Positions 8,006-15,736 of a DNA stretch of 52,653 bases are shown one piece after another (positions within the stretch are counted from its first letter, which is position 1; each line of letters opens with the position of its first letter). The stretch is from Pseudomonas syringae (lineage in GTDB: Bacteria > Pseudomonadota > Gammaproteobacteria > Pseudomonadales > Pseudomonadaceae). The stretch is taken from contig NZ_WKCB01000037.1 of the NCBI RefSeq assembly GCF_021606685.1, forward strand, positions 1 to 52,653, read 5' to 3'. The translations under genes and the position numbers were made by a program. The notes below the pieces were generated by a model. It saw only the letters and a list, made by a program, of their open reading frames with translations. It made no database searches and was not told the origin of the DNA.

Positions 8006-8101
8006 AAAAAACCTGCTCACCACCCAAAGCCCCCACCCAACACAAGACCCAGGCAGCACATGGTATGGTGCTCCCCCCTAATTGCAGCTGTTCATATCCG
8101 T

Positions 8102-9868
8102 ATGATCGCGATCCCTCGCCCCCTGCGCCTGACCTTCTACTCCCTGCTGATCATCGCCGGTGCCGTGCTGGCCGCTGCCTTGGCCACCCGCCATGCCGAG
8201 CGCCAGGCCCTGGTGGATGACGCCGCCCGCGCCAACCAGCAGCTCGCGCTGTACGCCAACTCGCTGCACACCCTGATCGAACGCTATCGCGCCCTCCCCG
8301 CCGTGCTCGCGCTGGACTCGGAAATGATCAGCGCCTTGAAGAGCCCGCTGGATGCCACCACCCAGGATCTGCTCAACCGCAAACTGGAGCGCATCAATGG
8401 CGCTGCACAGTCTTCAACCCTGGAATTGATGGACCGCACCGGCCTGGCTGTGGCCGCCAGCAACTGGAACTTGCCGAGCAGTTACGTGGGGCACAACTAC
8501 GCGTTCCGGCCGTATTTCAGCCAGACCTTGAGCCAGGGCACCGGGCGTTTTTATGCGGTGGGGGTGACCACCGGGGTCCCGGGGTATTTCCTCTCCAGCG
8601 CAGTGGTGGATGAACACGAGCAGTTCCTCGGCGCCATGGTGGTGAAGTTGGAATTCCCCGAGCTTGAGCGCGAATGGGCCCAAGGCAATGACCTGCTGCT
8701 GGTCAGCGACGCGCGCGGCATCGTGTTTATCGCCAACCAGCCGGGCTGGCGCTACCGCAACCTGCGCCCGCTGTCGGCCAGCGACCTGGCTGAACTCAAG
8801 GCCACCCGCCAATACGACAAGAAACAGCTGCAACCGCTGCAGGCTGAATCGCTGCAACGCTTCGATGAAAACAGCCACCTGATGCGCGTCAACGGGCCCG
8901 ATGGCAACGCCAATTACATCTGGGAATCCCTGCCGCTCAAGGCCGAAGGCTGGACCCTGCACCTGCTGCGCAAACCGCAGTTCGCCTTTGAAGACCAACG
9001 CAACGCCGGCCTGGCCGCCGCCGGTTCCTGGCTGGCGCTGGTGTTCCTGCTGCTGTTCCTCACGCAGCGCTGGCGCCTTGCCCGCTTGCGCCAACGCAGT
9101 CGCGAGGAGCTTGAGCAACTGGTTGAAGAACGCACCCAGGCCCTGCGCACCGCTCAGGATGGTTTGGTGCAATCGGCCAAGCTGGCGGCGCTGGGGCAGA
9201 TGTCCGCTGCACTCGCCCATGAAATCAACCAACCACTGACCGCCCAGCGCATGCAGTTGGCCACCTTGCGCCTGCTGCTGGACCACGGCCGGGTGGACGA
9301 CGCCTACAAGGCCCTGACCCCGCTGGACGATATGCTCACACGCATGGCCGCGCTCACCGGCCACCTCAAGACGTTTGCACGCAAAAGCCCGAGCGGCCTG
9401 CGCGAACGCCTGGATTTGGCCACCGTGGTCGACCAGTCCCTGCACCTGCTGGATGCGCGCCTGCGCGACGAAGCCATCGGCGTGGTACTCGACCTGGCCC
9501 GCCCCGCCTGGGTTCGTGGCGATGCGATCCGCCTTGAACAGGTGCTGATCAACCTGCTGCGCAATGCCCTCGACGCCATGGCCGACAAACCGCGCAAACG
9601 CCTGGAAATCCGCCTGCACGCCGACCAACAGCTGTGGCAACTCACCGTCAGCGACAGCGGCGGCGGGATCGCCCAAGAGCACCTCAACAGCGTGTTCGAC
9701 CCGTTCTTCACCACCAAGCCGGTGGGCGACGGGCTCGGCCTCGGGCTGGCGGTGTCCTACGCTATCGTGCACGAACTGGGCGGTCGCCTGATCGCCAGTA
9801 ACCGTGGCGACGGCGCGGTGTTTACCCTGAGCCTGCCTATCGCACTGGAGACGCCCGACCTATGTTGA
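8102..9868 (+). CDS. DctB-type membrane sensor histidine kinase
   Basis: A 588-residue kinase of the C4-dicarboxylate sensor family. It has a first transmembrane helix (about residues 7-30), a periplasmic double-PAS/dCache sensor with the DctB-like SSYVGHNYAFRPYF, a second helix (LAAAGSWLALVFLLLFL), a coiled coil, the HisKA motif ALAHEINQPLTAQR with the phosphorylated histidine, and an ATPase domain (NLLRNALDA, DSGGGIAQ, GLGLGLAVS). Ligands in the family are succinate, fumarate, malate or alpha-ketoglutarate. Start: an ATG at 8060 would add 14 polar residues; 8102 gives the normal N-terminus, although neither has a strong ribosome-binding site. It overlaps the response regulator gene by 7 bases. 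DctB and MifS are the closest named relatives I can suggest. Confidence 0.88.
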   Translation: MIAIPRPLRLTFYSLLIIAGAVLAAALATRHAERQALVDDAARANQQLALYANSLHTLIERYRALPAVLALDSEMISALKSPLDATTQDLLNRKLERINGAAQSSTLELMDRTGLAVAASNWNLPSSYVGHNYAFRPYFSQTLSQGTGRFYAVGVTTGVPGYFLSSAVVDEHEQFLGAMVVKLEFPELEREWAQGNDLLLVSDARGIVFIANQPGWRYRNLRPLSASDLAELKATRQYDKKQLQPLQAESLQRFDENSHLMRVNGPDGNANYIWESLPLKAEGWTLHLLRKPQFAFEDQRNAGLAAAGSWLALVFLLLFLTQRWRLARLRQRSREELEQLVEERTQALRTAQDGLVQSAKLAALGQMSAALAHEINQPLTAQRMQLATLRLLLDHGRVDDAYKALTPLDDMLTRMAALTGHLKTFARKSPSGLRERLDLATVVDQSLHLLDARLRDEAIGVVLDLARPAWVRGDAIRLEQVLINLLRNALDAMADKPRKRLEIRLHADQQLWQLTVSDSGGGIAQEHLNSVFDPFFTTKPVGDGLGLGLAVSYAIVHELGGRLIASNRGDGAVFTLSLPIALETPDLC

Positions 9869-11187
9869 ACGCCGTGATTGTGGTCGATGACGAAGCCAGC
9901 ATTCGCACGGCCGTCGAGCAATGGTTGAGCCTGTCCGGGTTTGACGTGCAGCTGTTCAGCCGTGCCGAGGAATGCCTGGCGCAATTGCCCAAGGACTTTC
10001 CCGGCGTCATTCTGAGCGACGTACGCATGCCCGGCCTCAGCGGCCTGGAGCTGCTCGCCGAAGTGCAACGCCGTGACGCTGACTTGCCGGTGATCCTGCT
10101 GACCGGGCATGGCGACGTGCCGATGGCCGTCGACGCCATGCGCGACGGCGCCTACGACTTTCTGGAAAAACCCTTCAGCCCCGACGCCCTGCTCAACAGC
10201 CTGCGCCGGGCGCTGGACAAGCGCGGCCTGATCCTCGAAAACCGTCGCCTGCACCAACAGGCCGACCATCGCGCGCAATTGGAAAACAGCCTGCTGGGCG
10301 TGTCCCGAGGCCTGCAGAACCTGCGCCGCCAGGTGCTGGACCTGGCGAGCTTGCCGGTCAACGTGCTGATTCGTGGTGAAACCGGCAGCGGCAAAGAGTT
10401 GGTCGCGCGCTGCCTGCATGATTTCGGCCCACGGGCAAAAAAGCCGTTCGTGGCGCTCAACTGTGCCGCGATCCCCGAGCAACTGTTTGAGGCTGAGCTG
10501 TTCGGTCACGAAAGCGGCGCGTTCACCGGCGCCCAGGGCAAACGCATCGGCAAGCTGGAATATGCCCATGGCGGTACGCTGTTCCTCGACGAAATCGAAA
10601 GCATGCCCCTGGCCCAGCAGGTCAAACTGCTGCGCGTGCTACAGGAACAGAAGCTGGAGCGGCTGGGCTCCAATCACAGTATTCAGGTGGATTTGCGCAT
10701 CATCGCCGCCACCAAGCCGGACTTGCTGGAAGAAGCCCGCGCCGGGCGTTTTCGTGAAGACCTGGCGTATCGGTTGAACGTCGCACAGCTACGCCTGCCG
10801 CCGTTGCGCGAGCGCCGTGAAGATATTCCGCTGCTGTTCGACCATTTTGCGCAGAGCGCCGGCGAGCGTTTGGGTCGCAGTGTTGAGCCGCTGAGCGGCG
10901 CGCAACTGGGGCGCCTGCTCAGCCATGACTGGCCGGGCAATGTGCGTGAGCTGGCCAACGTCGCCGAGCGCCAGGTGCTGGGCCTTGGCGACCCGGAGCC
11001 GGAAGGCATCGAGGCCGGGCAATCCTTGGCCTCGCAACAGGAAGCCTTCGAGGCCCATTGCCTAAAAGCCGCGCTGACCCGACACAAGGGCGACATCAAG
11101 GCGGTGCTGGCCGAGCTGCAACTGCCGCGCCGCACCTTCAATGAGAAGATGCAGCGGCATGGGTTGGTACGGGAGATGTTTCTCTAG
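9862..11187 (+). CDS. DctD-type sigma-54-dependent response regulator
   Basis: A 441-residue NtrC-family activator: receiver domain (residues about 3-115, phospho-acceptor Asp53 in ILSDVRMPG), AAA+ domain with Walker A GETGSGKE (about 172-179), the sigma-54 contact loop [12 protein letters not shown] (about 215-226) and Walker B LFLDEIES, then a Fis-type helix-turn-helix ([34 protein letters not shown]). The GAFTGA loop is intact, so it should activate RpoN promoters. It overlaps the kinase gene. The sigma-54 promoter with two upstream operator copies in front of the next gene, an MFS dicarboxylate permease, is the obvious target; this link is inference from position and motif. Confidence 0.92.
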   Translation: MLNAVIVVDDEASIRTAVEQWLSLSGFDVQLFSRAEECLAQLPKDFPGVILSDVRMPGLSGLELLAEVQRRDADLPVILLTGHGDVPMAVDAMRDGAYDFLEKPFSPDALLNSLRRALDKRGLILENRRLHQQADHRAQLENSLLGVSRGLQNLRRQVLDLASLPVNVLIRGETGSGKELVARCLHDFGPRAKKPFVALNCAAIPEQLFEAELFGHESGAFTGAQGKRIGKLEYAHGGTLFLDEIESMPLAQQVKLLRVLQEQKLERLGSNHSIQVDLRIIAATKPDLLEEARAGRFREDLAYRLNVAQLRLPPLRERREDIPLLFDHFAQSAGERLGRSVEPLSGAQLGRLLSHDWPGNVRELANVAERQVLGLGDPEPEGIEAGQSLASQQEAFEAHCLKAALTRHKGDIKAVLAELQLPRRTFNEKMQRHGLVREMFL

Positions 11188-11200
11188 CGATCTTGAGGAC

Positions 11201-11278
11201 GCCATCGGGGGCAAGCCCCCTCCCACATTTCGAGGTGTGAACACAGCCAAATGTGGGAGTGGGCTTGCCCGCGATGGC
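11201..11278. repeat. Inside-out REP doublet
   Basis: Two REP arms with the tails pointing inward: GCCATCGGGGGCAAGCCCCC followed by TCCCACATTT on the left and AAATGTGGGAGTGGGCTTGC followed by CCGCGATGGC on the right. The orientation is opposite to most doublets in this window. It lies between the response regulator stop (11187) and the permease control region. Confidence 0.88.
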
Positions 11279-11290
11279 GGCGGCAGCCAT

Positions 11291-11337
11291 AAGCGGATTT
11301 CCGCTTACCCATCACAAATCATCAGCGACTTTCCGCT
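11291..11337 (+). promoter_or_regulatory. Twin upstream activator sites for the sigma-54 activator
   Basis: Two copies of the inverted repeat AGCGNNTTTCCGCT: AGCGGATTTCCGCT at 11292-11305 (perfect 7+7 palindrome when extended to AAGCGGATTTCCGCTT) and AGCGACTTTCCGCT at 11324-11337. They start exactly 32 bases apart, about three helical turns, on one face of the DNA, with centres at about -107 and -75 from the predicted start. Repeated palindromes at this place are typical binding sites for NtrC-family activators, so they are proposed as the DctD-type regulator's sites. Confidence 0.65.
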
Positions 11338-11380
11338 CAATAAAACCTCGCAGCCCTTCTAAACCGGGCCTTCACCTACC

Positions 11381-11396
11381 TGGCACAGCTCCTGCT
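11381..11396 (+). promoter_or_regulatory. Sigma-54 (RpoN) -24/-12 promoter
   Basis: TGGCACAGCTCCTGCT matches the RpoN consensus TGGCAC-N5-TTGCW except for one base, with the invariant GG (11382-11383) and GC (11394-11395) separated by the required 10 bases. It lies 63 bases before the permease start codon. Confidence 0.86.
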
Positions 11397-11431
11397 ATAG
11401 CCCAAGCCAGGCTGCGCAAGCGCCGCTCCAT

Positions 11432-11439
11432 AAAAACAA
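11432..11439 (+). promoter_or_regulatory. Crc/Hfq A-rich motif in permease leader
   Basis: AAAAACAA fits the AANAANAA catabolite-activity motif recognised by Hfq with Crc in Pseudomonas. It lies 20 bases before the ATG, where binding would block ribosome loading. Motif match seen; repression inferred. Confidence 0.5.
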
Positions 11440-11458
11440 CTAGATGAAGGATCCTTCA

Positions 11459-12778
11459 ATGGATAACTCCAACACTTTGCCTCTGGGGTCGGCGGCTGCG
11501 CCGGCGAAAGAACGCACCACCTCCAGCCGGATCAAATCGATTTTCAGCGGCTCCGTCGGCAACATGGTCGAGTGGTATGACTGGTACGTCTACGCCGCCT
11601 TCTCGCTGTACTTCGCCAAGGCCTTCTTCCCTGCAGGCTCCTCCACCGCCCAGTTGATGAACACCGCCGCGATCTTTGCCGTGGGTTTCATCATGCGCCC
11701 GATCGGTGGCTGGTTGATGGGGATGTACGCCGACTACAAAGGCCGCAAGGCCGCGTTGATGGCCTCGGTGCTGCTGATGTGCTTCGGCTCGTTGCTGATT
11801 GCCCTGACCCCGGGCTACGACACCATCGGCATCGGCGCACCGATCCTGCTGGTGCTCGCACGCTTGCTGCAAGGCCTGTCGGTCGGCGGTGAGTACGGCA
11901 CCTCGGCCACCTACTTGAGTGAAATGGCGACCAAGGAACGTCGCGGTTTCTTCTCCAGCTTCCAGTACGTGACCCTGATCTCCGGCCAGCTCATTGCCCT
12001 GGCGGTATTGATCGTGCTGCAACAAGTGCTGACCACCGAGCAGCTGTATGCGTGGGGCTGGCGTATCCCGTTCGCCATCGGTGCCCTGTGCGCAGTCGTC
12101 GCGCTGTACCTGCGTCGCGGCATGGAAGAAACCGAGTCGTTCACCAAGAAGGAAAAAGCCAAGGAAAGCGCGATGCGCACCTTGATGCGCCACCCCAAGG
12201 AAGTACTTACCGTGGTCGGCCTGACCATGGGCGGCACCCTGGCCTTCTACACCTACACCACCTACATGCAGAAATACCTGGTGAATACCGTCGGCATGAG
12301 CATCTCCGACTCCACCACCATTTCGGCAGCGACGCTGTTTCTGTTCATGTGCATACAACCGCTGGTCGGTGCTCTGTCGGACAAGGTCGGGCGTCGGCCG
12401 ATCCTGATCGCCTTCGGCATCCTCGGCACGCTCTGCACGGTACCGATCCTCACCACCCTGCACACCATCCAGACCTGGTGGGGCGCGTTCTTCCTGATCA
12501 TGGCAGCGCTGATCATCGTGAGCGGCTACACCTCGATCAACGCAGTGGTGAAAGCCGAACTGTTCCCAACCGAGATCCGCGCCCTGGGCGTTGGCCTGCC
12601 CTATGCACTGACCGTATCGATCTTCGGCGGCACCGCTGAATACATCGCACTGTGGTTCAAGAGCATCGGCATGGAAACCGGCTACTACTGGTACGTGACC
12701 GCGTGCATCGCGGTGTCGCTGGTGGTCTACGTGACCATGAAAGACACCCGCAAGCATTCGCGCATCACCACCGACTAA
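11459..12778 (+). CDS. MFS alpha-ketoglutarate/dicarboxylate:proton permease
   Basis: A 439-residue, 12-helix transporter of the metabolite:H+ symporter family. Landmarks: NMVEWYDWYVYAAFSLYFAK in helix 1, the loop 2-3 signature GMYADYKGRKAALMAS, RLLQGLSVGGEYGTSATYLSEMA in helix 4-5, and DKVGRRPI in loop 8-9. This set is that of KgtP-like alpha-ketoglutarate permeases and of the MifR-regulated alpha-ketoglutarate transporter of P. aeruginosa. ATG 11459 has AAGGA seven bases upstream; the ATG at 11444 lies before that site. Expression is predicted to need RpoN and the upstream DctD-type regulator and to be repressed by Crc. Succinate or another C4 acid is an alternative substrate. Confidence 0.85.
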   Translation: MDNSNTLPLGSAAAPAKERTTSSRIKSIFSGSVGNMVEWYDWYVYAAFSLYFAKAFFPAGSSTAQLMNTAAIFAVGFIMRPIGGWLMGMYADYKGRKAALMASVLLMCFGSLLIALTPGYDTIGIGAPILLVLARLLQGLSVGGEYGTSATYLSEMATKERRGFFSSFQYVTLISGQLIALAVLIVLQQVLTTEQLYAWGWRIPFAIGALCAVVALYLRRGMEETESFTKKEKAKESAMRTLMRHPKEVLTVVGLTMGGTLAFYTYTTYMQKYLVNTVGMSISDSTTISAATLFLFMCIQPLVGALSDKVGRRPILIAFGILGTLCTVPILTTLHTIQTWWGAFFLIMAALIIVSGYTSINAVVKAELFPTEIRALGVGLPYALTVSIFGGTAEYIALWFKSIGMETGYYWYVTACIAVSLVVYVTMKDTRKHSRITTD

Positions 12779-12798
12779 AGAACCAATGCGGTAAAAAT

Positions 12799-12886
12799 GT
12801 GGGAGCGGGCTTGCTCGCGAATACGGTCTGTCAGCTACCGAACTGGGTGACTGACAGACCGTATTCGCGAGCAAGCCCGCTCCCAC
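12799..12886. repeat. REP doublet (REPIN), TTGCTCGCGAA type
   Basis: GTGGGAGCGGGCTTGCTCGC with its perfect reverse complement 50 bases later, joined by an inner inverted pair ACGGTCTGTCAG / CTGACAGACCGT, so the whole element is one long palindrome. It separates the permease stop (12778) from the flavin reductase start. Confidence 0.92.
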
Positions 12887-12929
12887 ATTGGTTATGATGC
12901 GTGCCCCAGAACCGCGTATGGAACAGGCC

Positions 12930-13550
12930 ATGTCTGACGATATCCACTTCTACGAACCCGCCAACGGCCACGGCCTGCCCCACGACCCGTTCAACGCCAT
13001 TGTCGGGCCACGCCCGATTGGCTGGATCTCCTCACACGACAGCGAAGGCCGCCTGAACCTGGCGCCCTACAGCTTCTTCAATGCGTTCAACTACATTCCG
13101 CCGATCATTGGGTTTTCCAGTGTCGGGCGCAAAGACAGCCTGAACAATATCGAACAGACCGGCGAGTTCGTGTGGAACCTGGCCACCCGCCCGCTGGCCG
13201 AGCAGATGAACCAGAGCTGCGCGGCGGTATCGCCAGAGGTCAACGAATTCGAACTGTCCGGCCTGACGCCGGTGGCGTCGAAAATCGTCGGCGTGCCACG
13301 GGTGGGCGAGAGCCCGGTGTCGTTCGAGTGCAAGGTGACGCAGATCATCCAGCTGCAACGCGCCGACAAGGCACTGGTGCCCAGCTGGCTGGTGCTGGGC
13401 GAGGTGGTCGCGGTGCACATTGCCAAGTGGCTGCTCAAGGATGGCATCTACGACACCGCTGCCGCCGAGCCGATTTTGCGCGGGGGTGGCCCGGCGGACT
13501 ACTTCCAGCTGGGGCCTGAGGCGCTGTTCAAGATGCATCGCCCGCGCTGA
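12930..13550 (+). CDS. Flavin reductase family (FMN-binding split-barrel) protein
   Basis: A 206-residue FMN-binding split-barrel protein. Typical segments are AIVGPRPIGWISS (flavin phosphate region), NLAPYSFFNAFNYIPPIIGFSS, and EFVWNLATRPLAEQMNQSCA. Members include DIM6/NTAB-type NAD(P)H:FMN reductases and related oxidoreductases; the partner enzyme is not evident. ATG 12930 (MSDDIHF) is chosen over ATG 12918 and 12888 because the family starts there and the upstream GGAACAGG can serve as a ribosome site; this is not certain. The gene is isolated between two REP doublets, so it is probably monocistronic. Confidence 0.85.
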   Translation: MSDDIHFYEPANGHGLPHDPFNAIVGPRPIGWISSHDSEGRLNLAPYSFFNAFNYIPPIIGFSSVGRKDSLNNIEQTGEFVWNLATRPLAEQMNQSCAAVSPEVNEFELSGLTPVASKIVGVPRVGESPVSFECKVTQIIQLQRADKALVPSWLVLGEVVAVHIAKWLLKDGIYDTAAAEPILRGGGPADYFQLGPEALFKMHRPR

Positions 13551-13582
13551 TTGATCATTTTCCAACAAACATAACTGAACGG

Positions 13583-13674
13583 TGTGGGAGCCGGGCTTGC
13601 CCGCGATAGCGCAGTGTCAGCCACCTAATGAGTCGGCTGGCATGCCCTCATCGCGGGCAAGCCCGGCTCCCACA
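13583..13674. repeat. REP doublet (REPIN), CCGGGCTTGCCCGCGAT type
   Basis: TGTGGGAGCCGGGCTTGCCC and its reverse complement form an inverted pair about 92 bases long in the convergent gap between the flavin reductase and the small hypothetical gene. It may serve as the shared transcript end; no U-tract terminator is present. Confidence 0.9.
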
Positions 13675-13709
13675 TGTGTTCTTTGTTGGCCAATAAAAAG
13701 TGCTCGGCT

Positions 13710-13955
13710 TCAGCTTGCAGCAGTTGCCCAGGTCAGCTGACCTTCTTCGTCCACATCGACCAGGCGCTCCAATTGCACAGTCGCTGCATCGTCGGCGTCG
13801 GAGGCGGTCTTGAACTTCTGGCCATCAAGGATCTTGTGAAACTGCGGTGCGCCCATGCCGTCCAGTGCCTTGACGGCGACGGCGGCGCTGTAGCCCCCTT
13901 CACCGGGTACTACGGCGGAAACGGCTTCGTGCTGAGCAAATTGTCTACGTGCCAT
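13710..13955 (-). CDS. Small conserved-looking hypothetical protein (81 aa)
   Basis: An 81-residue, soluble protein with no signal peptide or membrane helix: MARRQFAQHEAVSAVVPG at the start, then an acidic C-terminus (LVDVDEEGQLTW). I do not recognise a family. The ATG at 13955 is chosen because AGGA lies 8 bases upstream; an upstream ATG at 13973 would add six residues and lacks a ribosome site. Codon use is like its neighbours. It precedes no other gene on its strand and follows the monooxygenase-like gene by 42 bases, so the two may be co-transcribed. Confidence 0.7.
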   Translation of the reverse strand: MARRQFAQHEAVSAVVPGEGGYSAAVAVKALDGMGAPQFHKILDGQKFKTASDADDAATVQLERLVDVDEEGQLTWATAAS

Positions 13956-13997
13956 GTTGCAGGTCCTGGCCAATGGAAAAGTCGGCCATTCTAACCC

Positions 13998-14339
13998 TCA
14001 ACCGGCGAGTTGCAGGTACTCGCCGTAGGCATTGGCGGCGGATGCATCGGTGAAGGTCTGAAAGTCCATGCTGCGCACGACCATGTCGTTCAGCAACTCG
14101 GTAAAGATCATCAAGGCCGGCGAGTTGAAGTAGGCGCTCATCGCCTGCTCGCTGCTCCAGAAACCCGAGATCAACCAGACATCGGGGTCGACCTGAGAAT
14201 GCTGCAACGAAAATTGCAGGCAACCCTGAGCCTGGCGGCCCGGTTCGATCAAACTGCTCAAGCGTGCACCGAGTTCGGTGCTGCACCCGGTGCGGGCGCG
14301 GATAAAGGCCATATGGCTCGCGGGAATGGGGGTGGACAT
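13998..14339 (-). CDS. Antibiotic-biosynthesis-monooxygenase-like small protein
   Basis: A 113-residue protein resembling the dimeric alpha+beta barrel (ABM) fold: HMAFIRARTGCSTELGARL, then QGCLQFSLQHSQVDPDVWLI and SGFWSSEQAMSAYFNSP, the alternating strand-helix pattern seen in ABM and putative quinol monooxygenases. Many such proteins are of unknown function, and no substrate can be given. The ATG at 14339 is preferred over the frame start at 14405 because GGGAGAG lies just upstream and the ABM homology begins there. Cytoplasmic. Confidence 0.72.
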   Translation of the reverse strand: MSTPIPASHMAFIRARTGCSTELGARLSSLIEPGRQAQGCLQFSLQHSQVDPDVWLISGFWSSEQAMSAYFNSPALMIFTELLNDMVVRSMDFQTFTDASAANAYGEYLQLAG

Positions 14340-14571
14340 GTTCGACTCTCCCGTTGAGAAGTGATGCTCGGCAAGCACTGTGAGGGCGTGTTGCCACAGG
14401 ATCAAAGATAACGGCGTGGGTGTGAACGCGGTTAGTCAATTCCTGCCGGCTTATTGCACAATCCTGCGAGAAGCGTAAACAAGACGCTTGGCGCCGTGGT
14501 TTTATTCCACGGGCAAACGTATTGTTTCAGGGGCATGACAGACCCGCTGCTTGCCTGATTGACGATGTTTC

Positions 14572-14600
14572 GCAGGATCAGGCAAGGATGGTGCAGGATC
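14572..14600 (+). promoter_or_regulatory. Direct repeat GCAGGATC x2 upstream of AraC gene
   Basis: GCAGGATC occurs at 14572-14579 and again at 14593-14600, starts 21 bases apart (two helical turns), 67 bases before the araC-family start codon. AraC regulators commonly bind such direct half-sites, so autoregulation is likely. The rest of the 327-base gap (14340-14666) holds only the ribosome site AGAGGA before 14667 and no other clear element. Confidence 0.45.
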
Positions 14601-14666
14601 GACGTAACACTTTTTGGAACCCGCCGCTAAGCTGAGCCCATCGTAAAAGCACTCAGAGGACGCTCC

Positions 14667-15596
14667 ATGTCGTCGCCCGAATATCACGCCATGCCCCTTG
14701 ATGCCGATATGGAAAGACAGCGCGAAGAGTTGGCCTGCATTGTCTGCCGACATACCTGGGAGGACGGCTCCTACGGCACAGCGATCACCTCACTGTTCCT
14801 CAATCGTCACAACACGCCCCGCGATTTCATGCCGGTGCTGGTAGAACCTGCGCTGTGCATCCTGGCCCATGGCCGCAAGGAGGTCCGCCTGGCGGACGAA
14901 GTCTTCGCCTACGACCCGCTCAATTACCTGGTGTTTTCGGTCGCGATGCCGGTGGCCGGCCGGATCATCGAAGCCACCCCGGATGACCCGAACCTGTCGG
15001 TGCGCATCAACATCGACCCGGCGCAGCTGACGGCCCTGATCGCAGAAGCCGGGCCGATGGGCGTACCGTCGCGGCCGACCTCCCGTGGGATGTACGTGGA
15101 CCGCATCGACACCCAACTGCTCGATGCCGTGCTACGCCTGGCGCGCTTGCTGGACTCGCCGAAAGATATCGCGATGCTGGCGCCGTTGATCAACCGCGAA
15201 ATTCTTTACCGCTTGTTGCGCGGCCCACAGGGTTATCGCCTGTACGAAATTGCCGTGGCCAACAGTCAGAGCCATCGCGTCAGCCAGGCGATCAAGTGGT
15301 TGAACCGCAACTACGAACAACCGCTTCGCATCGATGATCTGGCCAAGGAAGTGAACCTCAGCGTCTCGACCTTGCATCACCGTTTCAAGGCGATCACCGC
15401 CATGAGCCCGCTGCAGTACCAGAAGCAGCTGCGCTTGCAGGAAGCCCGGCGGCTGATGATCGCCGAAGGGCTGGAAGCCTCGGCGGCGGGGTATCGGGTG
15501 GGGTATGAAAGCCCGTCGCAGTTCAGCCGCGAGTACAGCCGGTTGTTTGGAGCGCCGCCGTTGAGGGATTTGGCCAGGTTGCGCCAAAGTGTCTGA
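14667..15596 (+). CDS. AraC-family transcriptional regulator with AraC_N domain
   Basis: A 309-residue regulator. The N-terminal cupin-like AraC_N domain (about residues 20-180) includes EPALCILAHGRKEVRLAD and DPLNYLVFSVAMPV, and RREILYRLL-type linker text (NREILYRLLRGPQG) precedes the C-terminal AraC DNA-binding domain (about 205-305: LRIDDLAKEVNLSVSTLHHRF, then SPLQYQKQLRLQEARRLM, with AAGYRVGYESPSQFSREYSR as the second helix-turn-helix). Members usually control a nearby oxidoreductase or dehydrogenase; here no such gene is adjacent, so its target is unknown. AGAGGA precedes the ATG. Confidence 0.93.
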   Translation: MSSPEYHAMPLDADMERQREELACIVCRHTWEDGSYGTAITSLFLNRHNTPRDFMPVLVEPALCILAHGRKEVRLADEVFAYDPLNYLVFSVAMPVAGRIIEATPDDPNLSVRINIDPAQLTALIAEAGPMGVPSRPTSRGMYVDRIDTQLLDAVLRLARLLDSPKDIAMLAPLINREILYRLLRGPQGYRLYEIAVANSQSHRVSQAIKWLNRNYEQPLRIDDLAKEVNLSVSTLHHRFKAITAMSPLQYQKQLRLQEARRLMIAEGLEASAAGYRVGYESPSQFSREYSRLFGAPPLRDLARLRQSV

Positions 15597-15610
15597 CCTG
15601 ATGGGGATCA

Positions 15611-15720
15611 AAATGTGGGAGGGGCGGTGCGACGATTCGACTTGCTCCCGATGGCTGTGGGTCAGCTATAGATAAGCTGACTGATACTCCGCCATCGGGA
15701 GCAAGCCCCCTCCCACATTT
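15611..15720. repeat. REP doublet with one extended arm
   Basis: The left arm is AAATGTGGGAGGGG followed by the insertion CGGTGCGACGATTCGA and then CTTGCTCCCGATGGC; the right arm is the ordinary form GCCATCGGGAGCAAGCCCCC + TCCCACATTT. The two arms therefore differ. It fills the convergent gap between the AraC gene and the gltS gene and may end both transcripts. Confidence 0.9.
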
Positions 15721-15736
15721 TGATCTGTGGTGTTTG

